NCBI GenBank assembly: GCA_035222895.1
Contig: JAVYIG010000167.1
Span: 352,501 to 416,500 of the forward strand
Length of the DNA: 64,000 nucleotides
Source: Strongylocentrotus droebachiensis
Taxonomy: Eukaryota; Echinodermata; Echinoidea; Camarodonta; Strongylocentrotidae
Reading direction: 5' to 3'
Every line of letters starts with the position of its first letter. Within the stretch, counting starts at the first letter, position 1. Shown one piece after another: positions 43,490 to 55,200 of this stretch. The translations under genes and the position numbers were made by a program. Under the pieces are notes generated by a model. The model ran no database searches. It had not been told where the DNA came from and saw only the letters and a program-made list of their open reading frames with translations.

Positions 43490-44470
43490 TAAGTAATTCT
43501 GAGGTGTCTTACACACCTCTTTAAATGGTTTCAAAGTTACCATAACTTTCTTGGTTATGATCACGTAGCTAAAACTGATTACTCATCTAAGCTGTGAATC
43601 CGTGATATTTAGGTGTGAAAATTAGAAATTATTAGGTGTCTTAAAACACCTATTTAAATGGTAGTCAAAGTTGCCAGCAGTTCCGCGGTGATGATCTCGT
43701 GACTCAAACGGATTATTAATCTAAGCTGGGCATACGTGACTTTTAGGTGTGAAAAATTAGTAATTATTAAGTGTCTTAAAACACCCTTTTAAATGGTTTC
43801 AAAGTTACCATAACTTTCTTGGTGATGATCACGTAGCTAACACTGATTACTAATCTAAGCTGTGAATACGTGATATTTAGGTGTGACAAACTAGTAATTA
43901 TTAGGTGTCTTAAAACATCTATTTAAATGGTAGTCAAACTTGCCAGCAGTTCCGCGGTGATGATCTCGTGACTCAAACGGATTATTAATCTAAGCTGGGT
44001 ATCGGTGATTTTTAGGCGTGAAAAATTAGTAATTATTAGGTGTCTTAAAACACCTATTTAAATGGTAGTCAAACTTGCCACCAGTTCCGCGGTGATGATC
44101 TCGTGACTCAAACGGATTATTAATATAAGCTGTGAATCCGTGATATTTAGGTATGAAAAATAAGTAATTATTAAGTGTCTTAAAACACCTATTTAAATGG
44201 TAGTCAAACTTGCGACCAGTTCCGCGGTGATGATCTCGTGACTCAAACGGATTATTAATATAAGCTGTGAATCCGTGATACTTAGGTATGAAAAATAAGT
44301 AATTATTAGGTGTCTTAAAACACCTATTTAAATGGTAGTCAAACTTGCCAGCAGTTCCGCGGTGATGATCTCGTGACTCAAACGGATTATTAATCTAAAG
44401 CTGGGCATTGGTGATTTTTAGGTGTGAAAAACGAGTTATTTCGGGGTGTCTTGATGGTTTCACAGTTACC
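43490..44470 (+). repeat. 135-bp minisatellite, about 7 copies
   Basis: 'ttattaggtgtcttaaaacacct' recurs at about 43629, 43764, 43898, 44032, 44168 and 44303, with a diverged first copy near 43497 and last near 44441. Each unit contains the palindrome AGGTGT-cttaaa-ACACCT, plus 'ccgcggtgatgatctcgtgactcaaacgg' in most units. Confidence 0.9.
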
Positions 44471-44514
44471 ATTTAAGCTCCGTGGTGATAATCCCGTGAC
44501 TGTTGGCATATTTC

Positions 44515-45112
44515 TATTTTCACCAGTTGATAACTGACTGTTGGCATCTATTCATTGCACCAGTTGATAACTGGTCTGTGTGCATATTTCCAGTTGAACC
44601 AGCTGACACCAATTAATTTGCATATTGAATATGGGGTGCGTGCAGATTTATGTTTTTTAAACAATTTATCTGAATTTACAGCATATTTCTTAATTACTGA
44701 TGATTTAGTCATGTGCAATTCATTTCAAAAATACTACAAATATAAATTACAAGTTATTAGGACATTTAGCTACTTGGTATAAATTATATTTAATTAAACA
44801 TGAATAAGGGAAACATTAACTATGAACTAAAATAATTATTAATTAATAAGTATATGAAAAAATTTCGATTCATTAAATTATGTAAGTCTACTTATTACCA
44901 ATGCCTTTACATTGGAAATACAGACGTACCAGTATTGGAGTGTTGTTGCCGTTCAACTGGTTGGAAGTTTTACCAAATGGTTCTAATGGCTCAGCTAGAC
45001 CAGTTGAATTATAACTGGTCTGGATCAACTGGATCATTTAGCCCATTTCAATTTCCGGGGTTACCAGTTGGCATTAACTGGTTCATCAACTGGACCAGTT
45101 GCAACTAGCTTT
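44515..45112. repeat. Cluster of CCAGTTG / CAACTGG words
   Basis: About ten CCAGTT or AACTGG words in both orientations, for example 'ccagttgataactg', 'ttataactggtc', and a dense group at 45064-45108. Several pair as short hairpins. It sits inside the 2.5-kb element. Confidence 0.7.
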
Positions 45113-45726
45113 CTCTTCTGGGATGTTTGCACCCACCCACCCACACCCCCCCCCCCCCCCCCCACCCCCTGTAATCCCAAACTGCTTCCGGCGCGCCTGG
45201 ACGTAATTATGGAAGATCCAAAACACGATGTTCAGGATGAGAACGTCATTATTTTGGTTCATTTATTGTGTAACATTTGCGTAATTATTGGGTTGAACGC
45301 GGGTTACAGTAACATATTTCCTCTTCGACGTAAATTTCACGTGCATGAAGAACATGATTTATCTCAAGTCAGCCTCGTAATATTCACGTGAATTTCACGC
45401 AGATATTTTGACTAAAAGTATCACTAACGCTTCACGTGTTTCTGTGACGCGATAATTTCGTTTATGAAGATGTAATTTCATAACCAAACAAACACGGGAG
45501 TATTCGGTTTACAAACCATGGTCTCCACGGTAGGGATAATCACGTTATTATAATGGTGATATTGCAGTGACAATTGCGTGATTTAGTGTACGTGTGTTTT
45601 AAGTGACCTAGTGCAATAAACGTATTAACACATTTACGTAAATATCCGGTGTTTGAAGAACGTAACTCTCCTCAAGTCGATGCCTTGATATTAACGTGAT
45701 TTTCACGTGATTTTGTTTATTGGGGT

Positions 45727-46491
45727 AATATGGACTCAAGTTATCTTCTTCTCATCATTTCTAATTCAGAATTTAATTTCTTCATCACATATAGGCCTAT
45801 ATCAATTTGTATGGTTCCGTTACTTTATCAACCTCAGTTTAACAGGTATCATACAAAATAACCTTAACTCTAACGAAATAATGATCTTTCAAGATTCTGT
45901 TCCTCAATTCATGATTTATTACGTTTTTTTAATTTATTCACTTCCCATATCATTCACAGTCATATTCGTAAGTTTCATTTTTAGATATATTTTTGTTGTT
46001 GTATATAGGCCTACATCTCATACATAAATATTTTTCATATTTTCCATTTTATAATAGGCCTAGGCCTATATATAATATAATATTCATGTTTTTCAACATA
46101 AAAAATCCAATGTGAGAGTCAGTGTACATGTGGTACCTGGTAGAGATATGAGCCTTTAATGCTGTCAGCGCCTTAAAACAGCTTGCCTAAAGCCAGGGTT
46201 ATAATCATTTTACTTTGAAGGCCCATTGCGAATCCATCGGGGTTGATAATGAGCGATACAAATGCAATAATTACTATTATAATTATTTATCATAATTACT
46301 ATCATTTATATTATTATTATTATCATTATGATTATCATCATTATGATTATTATCATTATGATTATTATCGTTATGATTATTATGATTATGATTATTATCA
46401 TTATGGTCATTTTCATTATTACTATTGATATTATCATTATGGTCATTTTCATTATTATTAATGCTTCCTTAATTACTTTTGATTTTCACAG
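45727..46491 (+). other. Gene 2b last intron, distal part
   Basis: Resumes similarity with the gene 1 intron after 14360. An expanded (ATT/ATC/ATG)n tract lies at about 46265-46465 and ends just before the terminal exon. Confidence 0.7.
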
Positions 46492-46551
46492 AATTACCTG
46501 TCTCTCAATGACTTGGATGAAACATTGTATGCGTCTACACTGGACATGTGA
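46492..46551 (+). CDS. Gene 2b terminal exon, C-terminal tail
   Basis: Encodes NYLSLNDLDETLYASTLDM, then TGA at 46549-46551. GGA in gene 1 has become TGA, so the tail is two residues shorter. Both tyrosines and YLSL are conserved. AATAAA at 46723-46728 may serve polyadenylation. Confidence 0.8.
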   Translation, partial: NYLSLNDLDETLYASTLDM

Positions 46552-47019
46552 AAATAAGCCGTGTTCTTTTATACGAAGAAATACAGCGTAATACATTTCA
46601 CTTTCTTTGTATCTTATCTTACGCGGTTGCCATTCTTTTACACGTTTAAATATCGGGTGGTTTATTGCGGCATATATGAATGAGCTTTTACTCTACCAAC
46701 CTTCAATCTTCAATAATCGAATAATAAAGTTAATCTAAAGGGTCATAGAGATTTATCAATGCAGTTGTGGGAAGATGTATACTCCATCTGTCAAGAAATA
46801 ATCATATTGTCACAATCTTTTCATATAAAGGTGTGAGGAATTAATGATGTCAACAGTGTATATAATATTGTGCGTGCATGATGTGTTGATTATAATCATG
46901 AAGGGTATATTTTAATGTCTAGTTCACAATAACTGTTACGTTAATATTTTTAAGAATGTAAAATTTCAAGGTATGGCTATAATATGTTTTTGATACTCTC
47001 TTTGCAATGCGTCTCTTTA

Positions 47020-47554
47020 AGGTACTATGTCCCATTTGCAGGCCAAACAAATTAAAAGGTAAAATTCCATCGGCATTTGAAAAATATTACTAATTTAGAA
47101 CTTCCCTCAAAACGAAAGGACTTGAAAATGGCTTTTAGTGGGAAAAATAATGATTATTAGTTGTCGAATCGACCTAAGTGATCGCAATCACCTAAGTAAA
47201 AATCTGATTTTCAGACCCTTATACTGAATGGTCGTACGTTTTGCTGCGTTTAACTGTGTTTAATTTTGGCCATTATAAGAAGTGGGTTATTGATCTAGAC
47301 AAATGCCGAAGTATCCTTTTTAGCTCATATTCTGTATGTTATTACCAAGGAAAAAAAAATAGGAGTTAGTCAGTCACTCAATAGTGTCTGACAGTAAAGT
47401 CTAGAAAGTAAGTAGTAACGGGTTTCCTTGCATAATTTGAATATCAGGACACTGCGAACGTTGAAATTTCACAAATGGGACATACATGACATATTCATAA
47501 CTTCTACAAAGTTTCACATAATTTGATGTTAGCTGCAAATGGGACATAGTACCT
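47020..47554 (+). mobile_element. TTAA-type MITE, copy b
   Basis: Same element, orientation and flank as 15539-16071, so it was copied with the tandem duplication. Ends GGTACTATGTCCCATTTGC and GCAAATGGGACATAGTACC, with TTAA at the right border. Confidence 0.78.
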
Positions 47555-47759
47555 TTAATTGTCAAAAAGTTTTGTGAAGGAATCACATATGATTTTTGTT
47601 TGTTTTTGTTTTGCACATTCTCATTTTACAGAATGGATATAGTGTGTTAAATATGTAATATGTTATATATATATATTGTATCACTTAATAAAAATAGAAA
47701 GTAATTGCCAGTCTAAATTATTTCTGACCATAACATTCTGGAGTGTACATTAAGTTATT

Positions 47760-49140
47760 TAACAACGCAACAAAACCGGAAAAGATGAAAGAGATTCTGT
47801 ATTAAGATATGCGTTTGACAGAGACATTCAGAAAAAGGCATAGGAATACAATGTAGCAGAAAAAAAAGTATACGAACAAACCGAAAAGATTTGAAAATGT
47901 GACTGATAGTGATATGTGTATGTTAAATTTGATGTTGTAGTTACCTCTTGTGTTATTTGTGTATGATTAATATTTGATGATTTATTTGTACGATTTGGAT
48001 GTGATATAATACCCCTTTCAAACTGGCCTGATTTTCATCGGATGTACCCGGACGCATCAGATGAAACGGCCACTATGAATGCTACAAAGGAGAAAAGGCC
48101 GTTAGAATAGCCGATGAAAAGAAGAGAAATAGGCGATTAAAATCTCCTGCTCAAGAGCAGGAGAAATTCTCTTTCTATCGATGTGACACCGATGAAACTG
48201 CCACTGTGAATGGGTTCGGGAGAAAACACCGAATAAAACACCGATGAAAATGGTCAAAGGTCGCAGTGTACGTGCGCTTTTTCGTAACCAGCTGTGTCTG
48301 TTGACATTTTGTGTAACAAGCTGTGCATGCTTTAGCTAGATGGGGCGCGGGCTTAAATTGATTCATTTTATTTGTATTTCACATTAATGATAAGCTTTGT
48401 AAAAAAAAAAAATTAATATATATTGTTATGATAATATATTTATTCAAAATTAAATATTTATTAGACCAAGAGGTGAACAAAACAGTATTTAAAACTGATT
48501 ACTAACAAATATAATGAAAGTACAATGGCTTTTTGTTTATCGCATCGCGCACACGTTGTTTCCTTTTCACTGAATTTCCACATTGCGATTGCGCAATAAG
48601 TCTTCAATTCCGGCCAGGGCCCGCCACAGCGAATGAATTTCACCGGCAGTCTGAAAGCGACAGGGGGAAAACGGCGGTTTCACCTTTGTTTACATAAGGA
48701 AAATTAAATCGGTATTTTCATTGAATGGGGTTTAAGTCCTATAATGAGGTGAGTTTTTTTCTTCAATGTATATGTTATCTTCTTACAAATTCTATTCATA
48801 CAAAGTGGATCTAATGTGTTATATGGAAGGTGATATAATTTCTTCTAGTATTTGGTTTGCATAATATCTATCTTTCGTTTACATCACGAACCATTACTTG
48901 TTTGCATAATGTCGCAACGGCTACACGGGAATCATCCTTTTGATTTTGTATAAGCCTATAAATATTTGTTAAAGAATAATTTGTTCGGTCATGAATTTAG
49001 ATCATATTGCTTCTTTTTGCATAATGTATTAATGTGAAGTACTACTATTAAACTTTTAATTCACTTTTTACACTAATGATTTCGATCAAACTGATGGTGA
49101 TTTGTCAAAAGATTATGATATCATAAAAATGACTAGGCAT
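47760..49140 (+). other. Intergenic DNA
   Basis: AT-rich. The first 1 kb (about 47765-48840) has no close match in the gene 1 flank, with self-complementary 'cctgctcaagagcagg' near 48146. After 48850 it again matches 16770-17045. No gene seen. Confidence 0.5.
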
Positions 49141-49144
49141 ATTT

Positions 49145-51075
49145 AAGTTCAAGTTCAAGTTCACTTTATTCAATACATTCATTACAAATATACAAAGGAA
49201 AACAAACATATACAATTTAAGATATAATACATGTATCAATATATAACAGAGGATAACACAAGTGGAGAAGACATGATGAACAAGGGGAAAACATTTTAAA
49301 CATGTACATTAATGGAAGTATTTGGAGACTAGACAGGAAGGCCGGGCCTTATGTAAAAGTCTGTCTCCAGTAATTGTATACAAAACTAAGTACATTATTT
49401 GAATTTTTTATTTGATATAAAAGGAAAAAAAGAAGAAATAATTTGCATTCACACATACACTCTCTCCCATATACACCAACACACACTTTTCTGTCTGATG
49501 AACATTAAGATTATAGGTAATTGCATTATTGAGTATTGTCTTAATAAGTACAGTTTAAATTTTCTTTTAAAACTATTTAGTGATGGACTCAGTCGAATAT
49601 CTATCGGTATGTCATTCCAAATTTTTGGACCCCTGAAAAAAAAATCGTATTTTGGGAAACTAGTGTCCTTACCCCTTTAATATAACAATTATTTGAAAAC
49701 CTGGTCTGGTGGCCATGAATATTCCTATTAAGTTGAAAATATTGTAAAATAGTATTGGGTAAAAGTTTTAAAAAGCATAAATACATACAAATTGCACATT
49801 GATAAACATAAATATCGTTTACTTTTAAAAATGTTAGGTTGTAAAAAAGAGGAAGACTATTGGCAAGGTATTGGCTGTGTGATATAATTCTTATAATTTT
49901 CTTTTGTAAAATTAAAAGCCTATTTGTATTTTGCATACTAGAGCATGCCCATACAAGATTACAATAATTTAAGTGGGGTAATAATAATGTATTATATAAA
50001 ATCATCAATATTTCTTTCGGAAAAAAAATTCAATTTATAAAATACACCAACATGTTTAGCTTATCTATTGCAGACGACACCAGTGTGTTCCTTCCAATTT
50101 AATTCATCATCAATTGTTATTCCTAAAAATTTGTGACCTGTTCAATAACAGATTCCTTAACTCTAACCTTTATTTGGGTAACATCAATGTTTCTTTTGGT
50201 AAAAATCATGAAGTGTGTTTTTTAATATTGATTACAAGTTTATTTATATATAACCAATCAACCAGTTTAGCAAATTCTGTATTAAAAATATTTTGAAGAG
50301 ACACAATATCTTGATGGGACGTAAACACATTAGTGTTATCTGCAAATAATATCAGTTCTAGCATTTTTGAAACATTGCAAATATCATTTACATATAAAAG
50401 AAATAATAATGGCGCAAGAATTGAGCCCTGGGGCACTTTATTGTCTGTGATTCAATTTTTTGTAGAACAACATATTGTTTGCGATTACTTAAATAACTTT
50501 TGAACCATTTCAGTACAATACCTCTAAAGCCATAACATTCCAATTTTTTAAATAAAATTGAACAATATTAATAACTTCTTTTGGTGTACACGGAGAAAAA
50601 AATGCAGATTAATTATTTTTATTACATATTGCATACAGTCTCCAGAATTTAGGAAAGAAGAAGACAGTGTATGGCCTATATTTACAAAGTATTTATTAAA
50701 AGCATTACCCATTGCCACTGTCCCATTTATCATTGCGTCATTGCACTGAATTGAACTTGGTAGCATCTTCTTCTTTACACCTCTACCCAGTACTCCATTG
50801 ATTATTTTCCATGCGTTTTTCATATCGCCTGCAGCATTTTGAAATTTACCTTTAAAATATGCTGTCTTTGTTTCTTTAATTTCTTCAGTAACCTTATTTC
50901 TGAAATTCTTGTATTTTGTATGTCTTTCTGGAGTTGTTTTTTTAAGCATATCGTCTATATAAGTAACATTTTTTGTTACAGAGCTTAAGTAGTGGTTTAT
51001 TAAACCATGGTTTATTTTTGAATTTCTTTTTAACTGACTTTTTAATTGGAAAGCATGACTCATAAATATTAAAAG
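49145..51075 (-). mobile_element. LINE retrotransposon, 5'-truncated and internally deleted
   Basis: On the minus strand: a linker region with 'YKNFRNKVTEEIKETKTAYF' (near 50900), a partial fingers region 'GIVLKWFKSYLSNRKQYVVL' (near 50490), the RT core PQGSILAPLLFLLYVNDI with LFADNTN (catalytic FADD altered) near 50400, and a C-terminal 'LLPHLNYCNLVWACSS' region near 49960. The 3' end is a (TTGAAC)n tail at 49145-49165. Jockey/CR1-type by these motifs. The matching place in the gene 2a flank (17050) is empty. Part of the RT fingers is deleted, and frames are broken. Confidence 0.88.
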
Positions 51076-51404
51076 TCTAGTTTTCTAAGAATGTCTTAAT
51101 ATTGATACAAAGGATGAAATATTGTTGTTGCTAAACGTAGATATGGCAAAGAGGGAGAGAGAGAGAGAGACAAAGAGGGGTACGCGATTATTGAAGGAAA
51201 TTTCTGTTAGGTGATTTTGTTTTGTTTAACTTGTGAAACGAGTCAAACACAATGTATGGCACATACATAAATCTTGCAACCCGATTTGCAAAATGAAAAG
51301 AAAACAAACGTTTCTTCTGTGTGAAATCGAGGCAGTATGATCATTTACCAGTTGTCGAAATTTAATCGTTCATACACACTCAAATGATACTTCAGGGCAG
51401 CGTT

Positions 51405-51615
51405 GAATGACAGGGACTGCCGCGGACAGAACCTTATGGTTTTATTTGCAGTTTCCCCAATACATTTCTATTGCTGATTAACTTTGTAAAATTCCGGTAT
51501 ATTTGTAGACATGTTTCCATTTTGTGCATATGTTCGGTGTTTTCTATATTGTATATAATCTGTATCTTATATGTTTTTATGGATTTTGAAATAAAACTTG
51601 AAACTTGAAACTTGA
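51405..51615 (+). mobile_element. LINE 3'-end fragment with ACTTGAA tail
   Basis: About 210 bases absent from the gene 2a upstream region, ending 'aataaaacttgaaacttgaaacttgaa', typical of a 5'-truncated LINE insertion in + orientation. Confidence 0.7.
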
Positions 51616-51999
51616 AAATGTCATTCTTTTATAGGCTATACAGGTGCACCGGTATCCCATTGAAAAGTGTGTATTACAATTTGCACGCTTTTCAATGGGG
51701 TGTCGGTGAACCGGTATAGTGATGGCAGTTTCGTGAAAAGATGCCAAGGTCGACCCCTGAAAATCAGGCATACTCAACTTAAAGTAATAAATAATCATAA
51801 TATCATATAAATGATAATAATAATTAAATAAAAATAATAATGATCAAATGATAATAGTACTAATAAAGTTAATGATAATAATCAACAATAGTGTAAAATA
51901 ATCAACACTAATAATAATAATAATCAAAATAATCAATATGCAAACAGAAAGAATGCCCTTTAAAACACATAGCCTTTTGTACAAAAACCTGAAATATGT

Positions 52000-52184
52000 C
52001 TCAAAAAGTAAACTATCGGGGAGAACTTTTTTATGGTAGCGCTGAAGTTCAATTTGACTCACCGTTGAGGGCTGTTATACTGTTATCATATTTTACCATT
52101 GAAGGAAGCAGATCGTGGCCTTCTGTTCTTGCATTCGATCCACTGGAAATGATTTCATGTCACACAAAGCCAAAGTATAGCAAG
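52000..52184 (+). promoter_or_regulatory. Conserved proximal upstream block of gene 3
   Basis: Continuous and uninterrupted version of the block upstream of genes 1 and 2a: 'gactcaccgttgagggctgttatactgttatcat' to 'gtatagcaag' before the ATG. Confidence 0.45.
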
Positions 52185-52242
52185 ATGTCAACGATTTACT
52201 ACTCTGTGTTGTCTGTGATCTGCCTATTTTTCATTGGACCAG
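52185..52242 (+). CDS. Gene 3 signal-peptide exon
   Basis: ATG at 52185. It encodes MSTIYYSVLSVICLFFIGP and ends phase 1 at CCAG|GTGAGTAA. Confidence 0.9.
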
Positions 52243-55200
52243 GTGAGTAAATTACAGCTGTAACAAGTTTCAGGACCTTGTGCGAGTTGCGTTTTCCATT
52301 TAACCCTGGCCGGCTTATCACCAGACCTAAACCAAGATCATTTATGATTTCCTTCGCTATGAAGAGGTCCAATAACAAACAATCAAATAAAACACCAACA
52401 CCACCAACAACATTATCAATACACGAGAAACCGTATGGCACATCGTTTTTAATACACAGATTTTGTTATTGTTGCTGTTGCTATATTTCTATTTTGCGAG
52501 GTGGGCAGGGCGGATATATACCCCATCTGCCTCCAGTTCAATATATTTGGGTAGAATGCATTAGGTAAAGGCCTCCTTGCGATGACCAAAACAATTTATA
52601 AAAATGATGTGTATAATTATACTATAGTTGAAATGACTACAATACGAAAGGAAATGAAAGAATAATCGTTGCGTGGTTCAAATCAAAGTTCCCTTTCGGC
52701 AAAAGTTGGAATAATGTCTCCGTACTGATTCTAACCCGGGTCCCTAGTTTAGAACGCCGCAATGTGTAACCACTAAGCCGAAACCATTGGCCCGACTCCA
52801 TGTTTCAGTGGTAGCGTGGTTTCAGCCATTGAGGGGGTACTAATGTCATATGACCATATGACCAATATGACCAATATAGAATTGTATAGGGACATTACAC
52901 CGATCTCAGCCAGACTGAGAGACCGTCGCCTCCGTTTCATTGGGCACTGATGGAGGGGCAAGAGTGAAATCATTTCACAAATGCTCTTCTGGGGCAAACG
53001 CACCAGAGGGCGCCCAGCAATGACTTACATTGACCAGTTAGAAAAGGACACCTGTCTACCAAGGCAGGAGCTTCCGAAGATCATGGAGAATAGAACTGAA
53101 TGGATATAGCTTGTCAAATCAGTGCGAGTACGCTCGACCTAGTAGTAGTAGTAGTAGTAGTAATGTCATATGGTAAGGTGGAGGGGGGGGGGCGGGGGGT
53201 ACTTAAAGTTTACTCCGGGAATTGAATTATAAAGAACAAGGCTATCGAGTGGGAACATCTTCCTCAGCGTTGATTGCCGCCCCATCTCCCTATATATCTT
53301 CTTGTTTTTTGGTAATCTCTAACCGTCTCTCATTTTTCACTTTTACCAGCTCCCAACATACTAAACGCGACAGTTAATCTGCTACGTATTATATTATAGG
53401 ATTTCCCGACCAAATTCGCGAGTTTGTCATTCAAATTCATTTACTTTGTATTTAATTTAGGATTTTGGTCGAAGGATTTCATAGATCTGTCATTCAATTT
53501 AGAAACTGCTCAACTAGCATTCAAATTAATCGTCACTTGTCGAGGCGTCATTTTTATCATTCAAATTAAAACCTGTCAATCGTATTCGAATTATGTGTAT
53601 TCAAGTTAGGAATGTTAGGGGAAAGAAATGCAACACACGTTTACAGCTCTAAAAAAATGCAATTAAATGCATTATTTGCTATTGGGGTCTTTTCTGTTAT
53701 TTAATTCATTAATTTTGAGGACAAAGCATATGTTTGTAGTCAGACATTAGGTAAAGAAGGGGCGAAACAAGGGATATGGCATCTCGGAAAAGTGGGGACA
53801 CGAAAACACCTACCGCAGTCACAATATTGTACCCTTCCTCCATAATGAAATTGTGATAAATTTAGGATGAAACACAAGACAAACAACTTCCTTACATAAA
53901 AATTTACACAAATATTGAGACCATCAAGTCCGTAAATGTACAGTAAGTCTTTTTTTTTAACAATCAAACTTAAAGGCTGATGAATATCTGATAAATCTAA
54001 AAGTATATAAAGAGTATAAATGCAAGAAAATAAAATAGGAATAAATACACATGAAAAAACGATCTTGAAAGAAAAAGAATGAGCTATAAAAAGTGTTTAA
54101 ACAACGAGAAATGTATATTGACCATTAATTTTAGTGCACAAAATGCTAATTTGAATGCTACAAATGAATTAGAATGCTAAAAGTACACCGTCGCGATGTC
54201 AGAAAATCATGTTGCGCTAAATTGAATGGCCAAATAGCGAAAGAAGCAATTTGTTCATTAATTGGAATGAAAAATACATAGATTCTACCGAAAACTTCAT
54301 AGATAAACCCGAGATATACCCGACAGCCCTAAAACCGTCGAATTTGAACGCAAGACAAATGAATTTGAATGACAAACTCGCGAATTTGGCCGGGAAATCC
54401 TATAGTATGGGCGGGCGAAATTCTATTGCTTTTCACTGGTGGCATACTTACCGTTTCGCCACTGTGTGATGTCACCTAGAGGGGGTGGAGTTCGCTTAAT
54501 ACGACCGACGGTCCTTAGACAGTTAGGGAAGGCATCATCGAAATTCCCACATCTTATTGATGTCTTGAACAACACTCAACATATGCAGAATGCCATGATT
54601 CGAATCTATAGTACAATGTTAGTAGGTAGGGAATGGAGGAAAATTCATGATTCAGTAAAATAGTCTTAATAAAAAAGAAAAAAAGAACTAGCCTGAAAAA
54701 GTTACTTATTTAGTGGAGATGAGAAAAAGATTTGTAAATGTATAATAACTAATAATATATGAATAAATTCTTTTACAGGCATCTATGGTCAAGTGACTGT
54801 ACCACCATCTACTGCAGTGGCTCGTGGAGAGGATGTATCATTAGTGTGTACATCTACAGAAGACAACCCGACCTTCGCATGGACTTATGCAACAAATTCG
54901 CAACCATTATACATCGGGACTACCAGAGGTACAACTTTACCAAGATATGATAACATAGTGCTACAGGAAGGAAGTACTGATGCACAGATGTCTATACTGG
55001 ATATCAGTGATATTCAGCTTGAAGATGAAGGAGAGTATATTTGTAGCACTACTGCAACAACGACGACACCTCCTAGTACAGTGGTGACTGTAGAGGGTAA
55101 GACAATCAATTTATACTGGATGATATACTAAAATATATTATAAGATGGGTAGAAGAATCCCTGCAATCTGATTGGTCAATTACCATGTAATTATTTTTAC

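Larger units (their letters stand above)
43206..45724. mobile_element. 2.5-kb terminal-inverted-repeat element, family unknown
   Basis: Ends are CCCAATAAACAAAA and TTTTGTTTATTGGG, a perfect 14-bp inverted repeat. GT lies on both sides (43204-43205, 45725-45726). Joining the flanks gives 'cat gtaatatggactcaagttatctt', which matches gene 1 'catgtaagatgaattcaaattacctt', so the borders are firm. Inside are a 135-bp minisatellite, a CCAGTTG/CAACTGG-rich block, a C18 run, and right-end repeats with CACGTGA words. No transposase frame, so it is non-autonomous. Confidence 0.85.
27760..46551 (+). pseudogene. Gene 2b: three-Ig receptor pseudokinase, damaged
   Basis: The most complete member. Exons: signal-like 27760-27818, Ig1 28063-28377, Ig2 29055-29366, Ig3 29751-30002, stalk 34049-34087, transmembrane 37504-37635, juxtamembrane 38086-38119 and 38733-38803, kinase 39354-39524, 40311-40415, 40750-40930, 41453-41557, 41880-41985, 42670-42766, 43104-43203, 46492-46551. 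All phases agree except at the lesions. It keeps the glycine loop but has VAIR, HGT and DYG in place of VAIK, HRD and DFG, so the family is pseudokinase by ancestry. Lesions specific to this copy: start codon out of frame in the signal exon, one-base deletion in 40750-40930, lost pyrimidine tract before 43104, and a 2.5-kb transposon two bases past 43203. A truncated product up to the kinase N-lobe remains conceivable. Confidence 0.72.

Noticed and set aside
43490..44470. CRISPR-like array of regular repeats
   Set aside because: Units are tandem 135-bp monomers without unique spacers, in eukaryotic DNA.
46243..46591. Tyr/His/Asp-rich and Ile/Met-rich frames
   Set aside because: Read from the ATT/ATC/ATG trinucleotide tract; only the last part is the real terminal exon in its own frame.
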